From NCBI GenBank assembly GCA_900554625.1, contig USHP01000074.1, positions 1-8,044 on the forward strand: a stretch of 8,044 nucleotides of DNA, in the 5' to 3' direction. The position numbers and the translations under genes are program-made. The stretch's first letter is position 1; each line of letters begins with the position of its first letter. Shown here in pieces: positions 1 through 5,823 of this stretch. The stretch comes from an uncultured Eubacteriales bacterium (lineage in GTDB: Bacteria; Bacillota; Clostridia; Oscillospirales; Oscillospiraceae). The notes under the pieces are model-generated. The model made no database searches and was not told the origin of the DNA. It was given only the letters and a program-made list of their open reading frames with translations.

Positions 1-170
1 ATTCGGAACCTATTGTATAATGCGAATTGTGGCATTTGTGCGGTATTGCCCTAACAATTCTTTTGTAATGATGGAACGCCGTGTGCGGGGAAACTCGCAT
101 GCACGGTGTGAAGCGGGGGAAAAGGTGGAAAGCGGTGCTAACGCACCGCTCAGACCTTACCTATCGCTAT
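1..170 (+). mobile_element. 3' end of a group II intron (domains V and VI)
   Basis: Bases 76-109 fold into an exact 34-nt domain V. An 8-bp lower stem (76-83 with 102-109) is followed by a two-base bulge at 100-101, then an upper stem (84-89 with 94-99) closed by a GAAA tetraloop at 90-93. The catalytic triad is CGC at 77-79, a known variant of AGC. Domain VI follows: AGCG at 112-115 can pair with CGCT at 165-168, AAGGT at 122-126 with ACCTT at 154-158, and an 8-bp terminal stem (131-138 with 143-150) carries a TAAC loop. The intron should end at base 170, in the CTATCGCTAT ending common in clostridial group II introns. A163 is a plausible branch point (inference). Bases 1-75 hold no coding sequence I can recognise; the maturase gene, if present, lies upstream of the window. 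The intron interrupts a terminase gene whose frame resumes at 171. Confidence 0.85.
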
Positions 171-3100
171 CGTGGCGACCCCGTGACCTTACCCAGCGAA
201 AAGGCCGTATTGAACGACAGGGCAACCAAAACGAAAAAGTCCATGTGTGCCGCTATGTCACCGAAGCATGTGTGGGTGTTCAAGAGCGGGGCGAAAATCT
301 TCTTTGCCTCTATGCAGCACAGCAAAGACAAGACCAACTATCAGGGCAAGCGGTATGACTTCATTGGGTTTGATGAGCTGACGCACTTCACCTGGGAAGA
401 GTACAGCTACATGTTTTCCCGTAACCGTCCATCCAAACGGCCTAAGAGTACAAAAAAGACCATCTGCTACATCCGGGCAACTACCAACCCCGGCGGCGTT
501 GGCCACGGCTGGGTAAAGGAGCGGTTTATCGATGCTGCTGAGCCTGGGCAGACCATTGTGGAGATGGTGGAAGTTACCATGCCGGATGGCACTGTTCGCA
601 AGATCAAGCGGGATCGGGTGTTCATCCAGGCAACCATATTTGACAATCAGGCGTTGCTGGAAAATGACCCGGGGTATCTGGGTAGTCTGGCCCTGCTTCC
701 GGAAAAGGAGCGGGATGCTCTGCTGTATGGCGTGTGGGATGTGTTCGAGGGACAGTATTTCACCGAATTTCGGGTGCGTCCTGATCCTGTCAAGTGCAAG
801 GAGGCAGGAATTACGCCAGAACAGGCGTTGGAGCGACACCAGTGGACCCATGTGATACCAGCCTTTGACATCAATGCAGGGAACAGGAGCGGGTGGAAGA
901 TCTATCGGTCTTACGACTTCGGATATGCAAAGCCATTTTCCTGCGCATGGTGGGCCGTGGATTATGACGGCGTGATGTATCGAATTATGGAAATGTATGG
1001 ATGCACCAAAATACCCAATGAGGGCATCAAGTGGACACCAGACCAGCAATTCCAGCAGATTGCGGAGATAGAGCGCACCCACCCATGGCTCAGAGGGAAA
1101 AACATCATGGGTGTAGCAGACCCGGCAATCTGGGATAGCAGCCGGGGAGAGTCCATCCAGGAGACAGCGGCTAAGTACGGTGTTTATTTCACACCGGGAG
1201 ACCATGAGCGGATACCTGGATGGATGCAGTGCCATTATCGGCTCCAATTTGACCACAATGGGTATTCCCGGATGTATGTGTTTGACAACTGCAAGGCGTT
1301 TATCCGTACCATCCCGCTGATGATGGCCCGTCATGAGGCCGCTCATCGGGACATTGCCCAAGGAAATCTTCCCAGGGCGTCGGAGATCTATGACCGGCTG
1401 GTAGAAAAGTATGGAAAGTCTGGCGAAGTGGAGTTGCCCGACGGCAGTGTCCGGGATACCTCGGAATTTATTGACTGGGTCATCGAACAGTATGCCGAGG
1501 CCTACAGCATGACGGACTACACGGCCGACGAGGTATTCGAGGAGATCGTCTGCGACAGCATGGCCGATATGAACGCATTCGGCGAGGATATGAAGCCCAT
1601 CGTGGAGCATTTCCTGAAAGATATCAAAGCGCAGGCAGAGCAGATGGGCGGAAGCCAGAGCGTGGAGACTACCGTGCCGGGAGAGGTCAAGTTCAGTCGG
1701 GAGAAAGCGAAAGCGGAGCCGAAGCGGTACAGCTATGAGTGGTTTATCCAAAAGCCGGACATGGTGGTAACTACCATTGGTGATCCTGTGACAATGAGCC
1801 GTGCGGATATTATCAATGAAGCTAAGAAGAATGCAGTAACAGTTGGTAAAGGCGACCCAAACGGCACTGTTACTGTCCACGTTCGAGACACTGATATGGA
1901 CGTTATCATTGGCAGAGACGGATTAAAGCATAGTATCGACCGACGTTTGAAAGAACTTGGCCCAATTATCTTAAAGGCAGGGGAAATTCTACAAAACTCC
2001 ATCAAAATCAATGAACTGCTTCCCAAGAAAGCGGATGCCGTAGGAAGTTATGTTCTGATTGGTGCGGCTAGAAACCCAAATGGGGATTTCTATGTTGTGC
2101 GTTCCGTTGTCAATAGGTTCCAAAGTAAATTGGTTTCTATGGACGTGCTTTACGCTATAAACGCAAAAAAGGAAGCCGCCGCACAGAATGTGCAAACAGC
2201 TTCCGAGGATGCGGCCGCGCTCAATGCGCCCATATTCACGGGAAACCCGCTTTACGTTACCGCTCCTACCATCAGTATATCCGAACTTCTGGAGAATGTC
2301 AACGCGCATTTCCCGGATGTTTTGCCGGAAGACGTGCTGAAGCATTTTGGCCATGACCGACGGCCGGATGGAGTACTGGGAGAAAGCGCCCTCTATTCCC
2401 GTGAGGATCCTACGGTGGCAGAACTTCAGCGAGAGAATGCCCTGCTGAAAGAGCGTTTGGAATACTGGAAGGGGCAGGTAAAGCGCACGGATAGAAAAAC
2501 TGTGCGGGTTGCTGACGTTGACAAGGCTGCAAAGTCTATCCTGTCCGAGTACCAGAGCAAGGCGGAGTTTGGGGACGTGCTTGGCGCCATGAAATCCCTG
2601 GCTGATAAAATTGTGGATTACCGGCCGGAAGAATATGAAACCACGGATAACCGAAGCTTCGGAATCGATGAAATCATGAGCGAGGATAGCATCGGTATCA
2701 GCGCAGAGGATGCTTTCTGGGATCAGGTAAAACAGGATGCCAAGGACATTGCCCGGGATATCGTTCAGAAGTCTCAGGTTATGACCAATGAGTTTGAGAT
2801 GGAGACTTTCAAAGATATCAAGGCATATCTGCGGAGCGTGAAGATATCCCTGGGGTCTGCCCGGGCGGACATTCCGGATTTCAACAATTTCCGGAAGCGG
2901 AACTTTGGCCGCTTCACCCTGAGCAAGGAGGGTGTCCCTATGGACAGCCTCTGGCTGGACCTTCAAGACCAGTTCGGCAAGGGCTTTTTCCCAGAAGAGA
3001 TCGTCCACCCGGCTGACCAGATCCAGCACATTGAAGGGCTATACGCCGCCATGGAACCGGATTATGCCAACCCGTATCAGGGGGAGATGGGGCAGAACGT

Positions 3101-3185
3101 GGAAGCCTGTGCCAATGAGATCCTGGATGTGCTGTTTTCAGACGCCGTGCGGCAGACCGCAAAGACCTTTGCTGGACATCCGTGA
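171..3185 (+). CDS. Chimeric prophage ORF: terminase large subunit (exon 2, truncated) fused to phage polyvalent protein fragment
   Basis: The open frame has no start of its own here: the exon begins at 171 after the intron, and upstream codons would lie in intron RNA. Bases 171-1325 are terminase large subunit, the ATP-driven motor and nuclease that packages phage DNA. The Walker B motif FIGFDELTHF has its Asp-Glu at 372-377, and the coupling motif TTNPGG is at 480-497. The RNase H-like nuclease shows Asp at 915 (YDFGY) and Asp at 1119 (VADPAIWD). The Walker A motif must be upstream, in exon 1. After FIRTIPLMM (to 1325) the usual terminase ending, with a DHVADEVRY-like motif carrying the last metal-binding Asp, is missing. 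The frame instead enters an unrelated phage protein. Packaging activity is therefore unlikely. An initiation at ATG 243 is possible but would lack the ATPase P-loop. I read this as a fused pseudogene that stays open, not a functional enzyme. Confidence 0.8.
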   Translation, partial: RGDPVTLPSEKAVLNDRATKTKKSMCAAMSPKHVWVFKSGAKIFFASMQHSKDKTNYQGKRYDFIGFDELTHFTWEEYSYMFSRNRPSKRPKSTKKTICYIRATTNPGGVGHGWVKERFIDAAEPGQTIVEMVEVTMPDGTVRKIKRDRVFIQATIFDNQALLENDPGYLGSLALLPEKERDALLYGVWDVFEGQYFTEFRVRPDPVKCKEAGITPEQALERHQWTHVIPAFDINAGNRSGWKIYRSYDFGYAKPFSCAWWAVDYDGVMYRIMEMYGCTKIPNEGIKWTPDQQFQQIAEIERTHPWLRGKNIMGVADPAIWDSSRGESIQETAAKYGVYFTPGDHERIPGWMQCHYRLQFDHNGYSRMYVFDNCKAFIRTIPLMMARHEAAHRDIAQGNLPRASEIYDRLVEKYGKSGEVELPDGSVRDTSEFIDWVIEQYAEAYSMTDYTADEVFEEIVCDSMADMNAFGEDMKPIVEHFLKDIKAQAEQMGGSQSVETTVPGEVKFSREKAKAEPKRYSYEWFIQKPDMVVTTIGDPVTMSRADIINEAKKNAVTVGKGDPNGTVTVHVRDTDMDVIIGRDGLKHSIDRRLKELGPIILKAGEILQNSIKINELLPKKADAVGSYVLIGAARNPNGDFYVVRSVVNRFQSKLVSMDVLYAINAKKEAAAQNVQTASEDAAALNAPIFTGNPLYVTAPTISISELLENVNAHFPDVLPEDVLKHFGHDRRPDGVLGESALYSREDPTVAELQRENALLKERLEYWKGQVKRTDRKTVRVADVDKAAKSILSEYQSKAEFGDVLGAMKSLADKIVDYRPEEYETTDNRSFGIDEIMSEDSIGISAEDAFWDQVKQDAKDIARDIVQKSQVMTNEFEMETFKDIKAYLRSVKISLGSARADIPDFNNFRKRNFGRFTLSKEGVPMDSLWLDLQDQFGKGFFPEEIVHPADQIQHIEGLYAAMEPDYANPYQGEMGQNVEACANEILDVLFSDAVRQTAKTFAGHP
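1326..3185 (+). other. Segment of giant phage polyvalent protein (metallopeptidase-like region, conserved phage domain, coiled coil)
   Basis: This is the downstream part of the chimeric frame. It begins ARHEAAHRDIA, with HEAAH at 1332-1346 matching the HExxH zinc-peptidase motif. An EEIVCD motif at 1539-1556 sits where gluzincins place the third zinc ligand. Around 1720-2170 lies a region (YSYEWFI, VRDTDMDVIIGR, HSIDRRLKEL, YVLIGAARNP) that I recognise from very large proteins of gut Firmicutes phages. It resembles LPD- or BECR-nuclease-type domains of polyvalent proteins, but I cannot assign the exact family. A coiled coil follows near 2412-2500 (VAELQRENALLKERLEYW). The C-terminal section (NFRKRNFGRF, DSLWLDLQDQFG, HPADQI, NPYQGEMG, ANEILDVL) is also typical of these proteins. 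Full-length relatives are usually well over 1500 residues, so both ends are missing. Polyvalent proteins are thought to be co-injected with phage DNA to act on the host. Here the fragment has no start codon of its own. Confidence 0.65.
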
Positions 3186-3537
3186 GACCCAGCGTGTTGA
3201 CTACACCATCGAGAACATCCTGTCGGATGACTGGCAGGTTGCAGACAGCAACAACTGCCCGATCCTGGGTGGAGAGAATACCTTCTCCTTCGGGGATGCT
3301 ATCAAGTATGTTAAGCGGGGCTTCAAGATGCAACGCAAGGGCTGGAACGGTAAGGGCCAGTACATCGAACTGGCAAAGAACATTTCCTACGAATCCTGCT
3401 CCGGCGAGATCATCAACTGTGAACACAAGGACATTGGCAACAAGGCAATCGCTTTTGTGGGCACTTCCGGTGTGCAGATGGGCTGGCTTGCTTCGCAATC
3501 AGATATGCTTGCAGAAGACTGGCGTTTTGCTGAATGA
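3184..3537 (+). pseudogene. 5'-truncated Tad2-like (DUF2829) protein, tail of one domain plus one near-complete domain
   Basis: In the frame ending at TGA 3535-3537, bases about 3199-3246 encode DYTIENILSDDWQVA, which matches the usual end of a DUF2829/MW1434-type domain (a run ending in DILxxDW). After a short linker a second, nearly complete domain runs from FSFGDAIKYVKRGFK, through QRKGWNGKGQYIEL, to WLASQSDMLAEDWRF. This matches DUF2829, whose members include Thoeris anti-defence 2 (Tad2), a phage protein that sequesters the signalling nucleotide made by Thoeris ThsB. No ATG, GTG or TTG with a ribosome site precedes the first domain tail in this frame. The first in-frame ATG inside the second domain, 3328, would remove its first strand. 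The gene appears to have lost its 5' part in a deletion that joined it, out of frame, to the polyvalent protein. The next phage gene follows 12 bases after the stop. Family call is firm; function in this copy is doubtful. Confidence 0.72.
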
Positions 3538-3549
3538 GGTGATACCACT

Positions 3550-3816
3550 ATGAATGAACAGGAATTTGTAAAACTCTGCAAAAAGGCAGTGGCTGACTAC
3601 GCCAATGAGCACCTGGACAAGTCCGATCACAAACAGATCTCTGAGGATAATGTCTTTGTTGTCTGGCAGTGCAAGACTCTCCAGAACAACAAAGCCCTTC
3701 TCAGCACCACGCTGTTTGATGGTATGTACTATGAATGTACCTACAACGGAGACAAGAAGGAACTGTACTTCGATGCGTACAAAAAGTGGGAAAACCGCTG
3801 CATCGCAGTCTCCTGA
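3550..3816 (+). CDS. Small phage protein, DUF6275 family
   Basis: This 88-residue protein starts MNEQEFVKLCKKAVADY and contains the conserved core VFVVWQCKTLQNNKALLS, DGMYYECTYNG and LYFDAYKKWEN. I recognise these from the DUF6275 family of small proteins in Firmicutes phages and prophages. No function is established for the family. The start is well supported: GAGGTG at 3536-3541 sits 8 bases before ATG 3550. That ribosome site overlaps the stop of the Tad2-like gene, so the two were probably one transcription unit and translationally linked. The protein is soluble, lacks a signal peptide or membrane segment, and is rich in Lys and aromatic residues. It is full length compared with relatives I remember, which makes it the only intact gene in the prophage remnant. 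No promoter of its own is evident. Confidence 0.75.
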   Translation: MNEQEFVKLCKKAVADYANEHLDKSDHKQISEDNVFVVWQCKTLQNNKALLSTTLFDGMYYECTYNGDKKELYFDAYKKWENRCIAVS

Positions 3817-3960
3817 CAGCTGCCTTCAAAAAGTCATTGCCATTTTCATTGCCATTTTTATTTTAGTTTGCTGATATCTGTGTGCTTTTCAACTATTTCA
3901 ATTAAAATAAAGTTAAATGAAAAGTTCCGTTTCCGGCAGTAAAGTTCCGAAAATACAAAA
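3817..3960. other. Noncoding AT-rich end of prophage remnant
   Basis: No gene is visible. The stretch holds two head-to-tail copies of a 12-base unit (TCATTGCCATTT at 3834-3845 and 3846-3857) and two copies of AAAGTTCCG (3921-3929 and 3941-3949) whose starts are 20 bases apart. It may contain the right-hand junction of the prophage, since a tRNA 3' end lies just beyond it, but no attachment core can be defined without the other end of the element. Confidence 0.4.
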
Positions 3961-3961
3961 G

Positions 3962-3996
3962 AAACACCGCTCAGATTACTCTGGGCGGTGTTTTTA
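3962..3996. terminator. Bidirectional intrinsic terminator between prophage remnant and tRNA-Ser
   Basis: AAACACCGC (3962-3970) pairs with GCGGTGTTT (3985-3993). The stem continues through a T-G wobble and CAGA/TCTG to a TTAC loop at 3976-3979, giving 14 pairs. On the plus strand it runs into TTTTTATTT. On the minus strand it begins a few bases after the tRNA CCA end and is followed by a T-rich run, so it can terminate both the phage genes and the tRNA transcript. Confidence 0.85.
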
Positions 3997-3998
3997 TT

Positions 3999-4090
3999 TG
4001 GCGGAGAAGGAGGGATTTGAACCCTCGATACCCTTTTTGGGTATACACGATTTCCAATCGTGCGCGCTCGGCCAGCTACGCGACTTCTCC
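3999..4090 (-). tRNA. tRNA-Ser (anticodon GGA)
   Basis: Read on the minus strand, the gene starts GGAGAAG at 4090 and closes its 7-bp acceptor stem with CTTCTCC (4009-4003), followed by discriminator G and an encoded CCA ending at 3999. The anticodon stem CACGA/TCGTG encloses the loop TTGGAAA, giving anticodon GGA at 4055-4053, which reads UCC and UCU. The long variable arm (TACCC, AAAAA, GGGTA) is the hallmark of a class II tRNA and agrees with serine. The T arm GAGGG/CCCTC carries TTCAAAT. A strong promoter lies just upstream, and a hairpin terminator follows the CCA. Its 3' end faces the prophage remnant. Confidence 0.97.
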
Positions 4091-4119
4091 ATGTGCTCGG
4101 CTTCGTTGCTAGCCCGGTT

Positions 4120-4148
4120 ATAATACATCATCTGCAAGAATTTGTCAA
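4120..4148 (-). promoter_or_regulatory. Sigma-A promoter of tRNA-Ser
   Basis: On the minus strand a perfect -35 box TTGACA (4148-4143) is followed by a 17-base spacer and the -10 box TATTAT (4125-4120), about 30 bases before the tRNA. A/T tracts just upstream (about 4150-4176) could act as an UP element. This is a near-consensus promoter, as expected for a stable RNA. Confidence 0.9.
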
Positions 4149-4199
4149 TAGCTTTTTTGCGATTTTTGAAAAATTCTGTACGGAAAAATTTTGGCCTCC

Positions 4200-4228
4200 T
4201 TGACGGGGGATTGCTGACATGGTATGGT
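4200..4228 (+). promoter_or_regulatory. Probable sigma-A promoter of the nnrD operon
   Basis: TTGACG at 4200-4205, a 17-base spacer and TATGGT at 4223-4228 match five and four bases of the consensus boxes. A TG at 4220-4221 makes an extended -10. Transcription would start near 4235, leaving a leader of about 30 bases before the ATG at 4264. The 7-base arms TTGGCCT (4191-4197) and AGGCCAA (4236-4242) flank the promoter; their role is unknown. Confidence 0.65.
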
Positions 4229-4263
4229 GTTAAAAAGGCCAAGTGCTGGAAGGATGGGAGCAT

Positions 4264-5112
4264 ATGGAAATCAAAAAGCTGAACGAGAAGAGCGTCCAGG
4301 CCTTGCTGCCGGAGCGTGATCCTTGGGGGCATAAAGGAACCTTTGGAAAAATTCTTTTGCTGTGCGGCAGTAGGGGCTTTACAGGGGCTGCCTATCTGGC
4401 AGCAATGGGAGCGCTGCGCTCCGGCGCTGGGCTGGTATTTCTGGGGGTACCGGAAAGCATCTACGCCATTGAAGCAGTAAAGCTCAACGAGCCGGTGGTA
4501 TTCCCACTGCCGGAGGAGGATGGAAAGCTCAGCGAACAGGCACTTACGGAGATTTCCCAACGGCTGCCCCAGATGAATGCTGTTTTGATCGGCTGCGGGT
4601 TGGGACAGTCTGCGGGAACCTTTGCGGTGGTAAAAGCGGTGCTGGAAACTGCATCCTGTCCGGTGGTTGTGGATGCCGACGGCATAAATCTGCTTTCCGG
4701 GCATAGGGATATACTGCGCAGAAGACAGCACGCAACCATCCTGACACCCCATGACGGCGAGTTTGCCCGTTTGGGCGGCCCGGTAGGGAAGGACCGTATG
4801 GAAAGTGCCGCCCGGCTGGCCGCTGACTGGAACAGCATCGTCTTGCTCAAGGGTTATGAAACCTGCATCACAGACGGACAAGTCGGATACATAAATTCCA
4901 CAGGCAACCCGGGAATGGCAGTGGGCGGCAGCGGCGATGTGCTGGCCGGAATTATCACAGCTCTGCTGGGTCAGGGAATAGCGCCTCTGGAAGCAGCCGC
5001 CTGCGGTGCGTGGCTGCATGGGGCGGCAGGGGATTTGTGTGCCAAAGAACTGGGACAGTATGGAATGCTTCCGACGGACATGCTGCTTCGTCTTCCGCGA
5101 CTTTTAAAATAG
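4264..5112 (+). CDS. nnrD: ADP/ATP-dependent (S)-NAD(P)H-hydrate dehydratase
   Basis: The protein repairs hydrated NADH and NADPH (NADHX, NADPHX) by nucleotide-dependent dehydration in the cytoplasm. It is a YjeF C-terminal/ribokinase-fold enzyme of 282 residues. N-terminal HKGTFGKILLLCGS is the usual opening of the domain. VVDADGIN, TILTPHDGEFARL and VLLKG are core motifs. The signature GNPGMAVGGSGDVLAG contains the nucleotide-binding loop and the catalytic Asp. The NnrE epimerase domain, often fused at the N terminus, is absent, so this is the stand-alone dehydratase form. I chose ATG 4264 because GGAAGG and GGGAG lie just before it and homologues begin near MEIKKL; a GTG at 4243 would add seven residues. 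It is the first gene of an operon, 12 bases before the lipoprotein gene. Linkage to a lipoprotein and mazF resembles the acpS/nnrD-ydcC-alr-ndoA neighbourhood of Firmicutes. Confidence 0.95.
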   Translation: MEIKKLNEKSVQALLPERDPWGHKGTFGKILLLCGSRGFTGAAYLAAMGALRSGAGLVFLGVPESIYAIEAVKLNEPVVFPLPEEDGKLSEQALTEISQRLPQMNAVLIGCGLGQSAGTFAVVKAVLETASCPVVVDADGINLLSGHRDILRRRQHATILTPHDGEFARLGGPVGKDRMESAARLAADWNSIVLLKGYETCITDGQVGYINSTGNPGMAVGGSGDVLAGIITALLGQGIAPLEAAACGAWLHGAAGDLCAKELGQYGMLPTDMLLRLPRLLK

Positions 5113-5124
5113 GGCGGGGATAAT

Positions 5125-5685
5125 TTGAAAAAAGTCGGGGTCATTTTTGTTCTCCTGCTTGTGCTTACCGGCTGCTCCCAAGGATCTTCGGAGCTTCAGC
5201 AGGGAATGGCGCTGCGCAGCAAGCTTTCGCAGGCCTCTTCCATTACCTTTGATGCGGACATTACGGCGGATTATGGACAAACCGTGCATAACTTCTCCAT
5301 GGCCTGCCAGTCCGATTCTCTGGGGAATCTGACGTTTACGGTTACGGCACCGGAGACCATTTCCGGCATCACCGGAACCGTGTCTCAGGAGGGAGGCAAG
5401 CTTACCTTCGAGGATACGGCGCTGCAATTTGACACATTGGCTGAAGATCAGGTGACGCCGGTTACAGCCCCCTGGATTTTGGTCAAGACCTTGCTGAGCG
5501 GCTATCTGACGTCAGCTTGTACGGAAGAAGATGCGGTGCGGCTGAGCATTGACGACCGCTATGAAGAAGATGCGCTGCATTTGGACATATGGCTGGATGA
5601 AGAGAGCCTCCCATCCCGGGCGGATATCTTCTACGATGACCGGCGTATTTTGTCACTGACCGTCAAAAACTTTACAGTTGTGTAG
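5125..5685 (+). CDS. Secreted lipoprotein, LolA-like (YdcC-position) family
   Basis: The 186-residue protein begins with a short lipoprotein signal: KK at positions 2-3, a hydrophobic stretch, and the lipobox LTGC with lipidated Cys17. The mature part is rich in alternating polar and hydrophobic strands (SSITFDADITADYG, NLTFTVTAPETISGITG, KLTFEDTALQFD, ADIFYDDRRILSLTVKNF). This suggests a LolA/LppX-like beta half-barrel that could bind a lipid or partner protein at the outer face of the membrane; that fold is my inference. The start is TTG 5125, preceded by GGGCGGGGA at 5112-5120, because no ATG precedes the signal peptide. The gene lies 12 bases after nnrD. In Bacillus subtilis a LolA-like lipoprotein, YdcC, occupies the comparable place between acpS and alr, so orthology by position is plausible though the protein here is shorter. 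Confidence 0.75.
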   Translation: MKKVGVIFVLLLVLTGCSQGSSELQQGMALRSKLSQASSITFDADITADYGQTVHNFSMACQSDSLGNLTFTVTAPETISGITGTVSQEGGKLTFEDTALQFDTLAEDQVTPVTAPWILVKTLLSGYLTSACTEEDAVRLSIDDRYEEDALHLDIWLDEESLPSRADIFYDDRRILSLTVKNFTVV

Positions 5686-5823
5686 CTTTTTCGGGAATCT
5701 GTGCATAGGATATTTTGAGCGTAGAACCGTATAAAATCCATATGGGCGTGGGAGAATATGGTTACCGCGTTACATATGGGTCCATAGGGTAGCGCAGGAG
5801 AAATTGCACGGAGCGTGAAGAAT
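5686..5823 (+). promoter_or_regulatory. Leader of mazF with repeated ATATGG elements
   Basis: This gap before mazF has no recognisable gene. It contains the palindrome CCATATGG (5738-5745), the inverted repeat TATGG-GT-CCATA (5775-5786) and a third ATATGG at 5756-5761, which could be an operator. A TATAAA at 5730-5735 lacks a convincing -35 box. UACAU, the recognition site of B. subtilis EndoA, occurs at 5771-5775. No antitoxin-sized ORF is present; the longest ATG frame here is about 16 codons. Confidence 0.4.

Noticed and set aside
81..170. Extension of the terminase reading frame upstream to 81
   Set aside because: These bases form intron domains V and VI, and the start at 81 falls inside domain V. 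The open frame there is accidental.
258..1880. 540-codon open frame on the minus strand opposite the terminase/polyvalent frame
   Set aside because: The translation shows no family motif and is antisense to a frame with clear terminase and phage motifs. A long shadow frame is expected in GC-rich codon-biased DNA.
3834..3857. Two tandem 12-base repeats as a possible CRISPR or iteron array
   Set aside because: Only two copies without spacers; more likely slippage in AT-rich noncoding DNA.
4161..4196. AT-rich inverted sequence between tRNA-Ser and nnrD as a terminator
   Set aside because: Pairing is weak and A/T only. The stretch is better explained as upstream A/T tracts of the tRNA promoter.
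3994..5019. 341-codon minus-strand frame opposite nnrD
   Set aside because: It reads through the tRNA-Ser gene and its promoter, and is antisense to nnrD. No protein motif is seen.
5740..5790. Short ATG frame of about 16 codons before mazF as a possible antitoxin
   Set aside because: It is too short for any known antitoxin, lacks a ribosome site, and overlaps palindromic leader elements.
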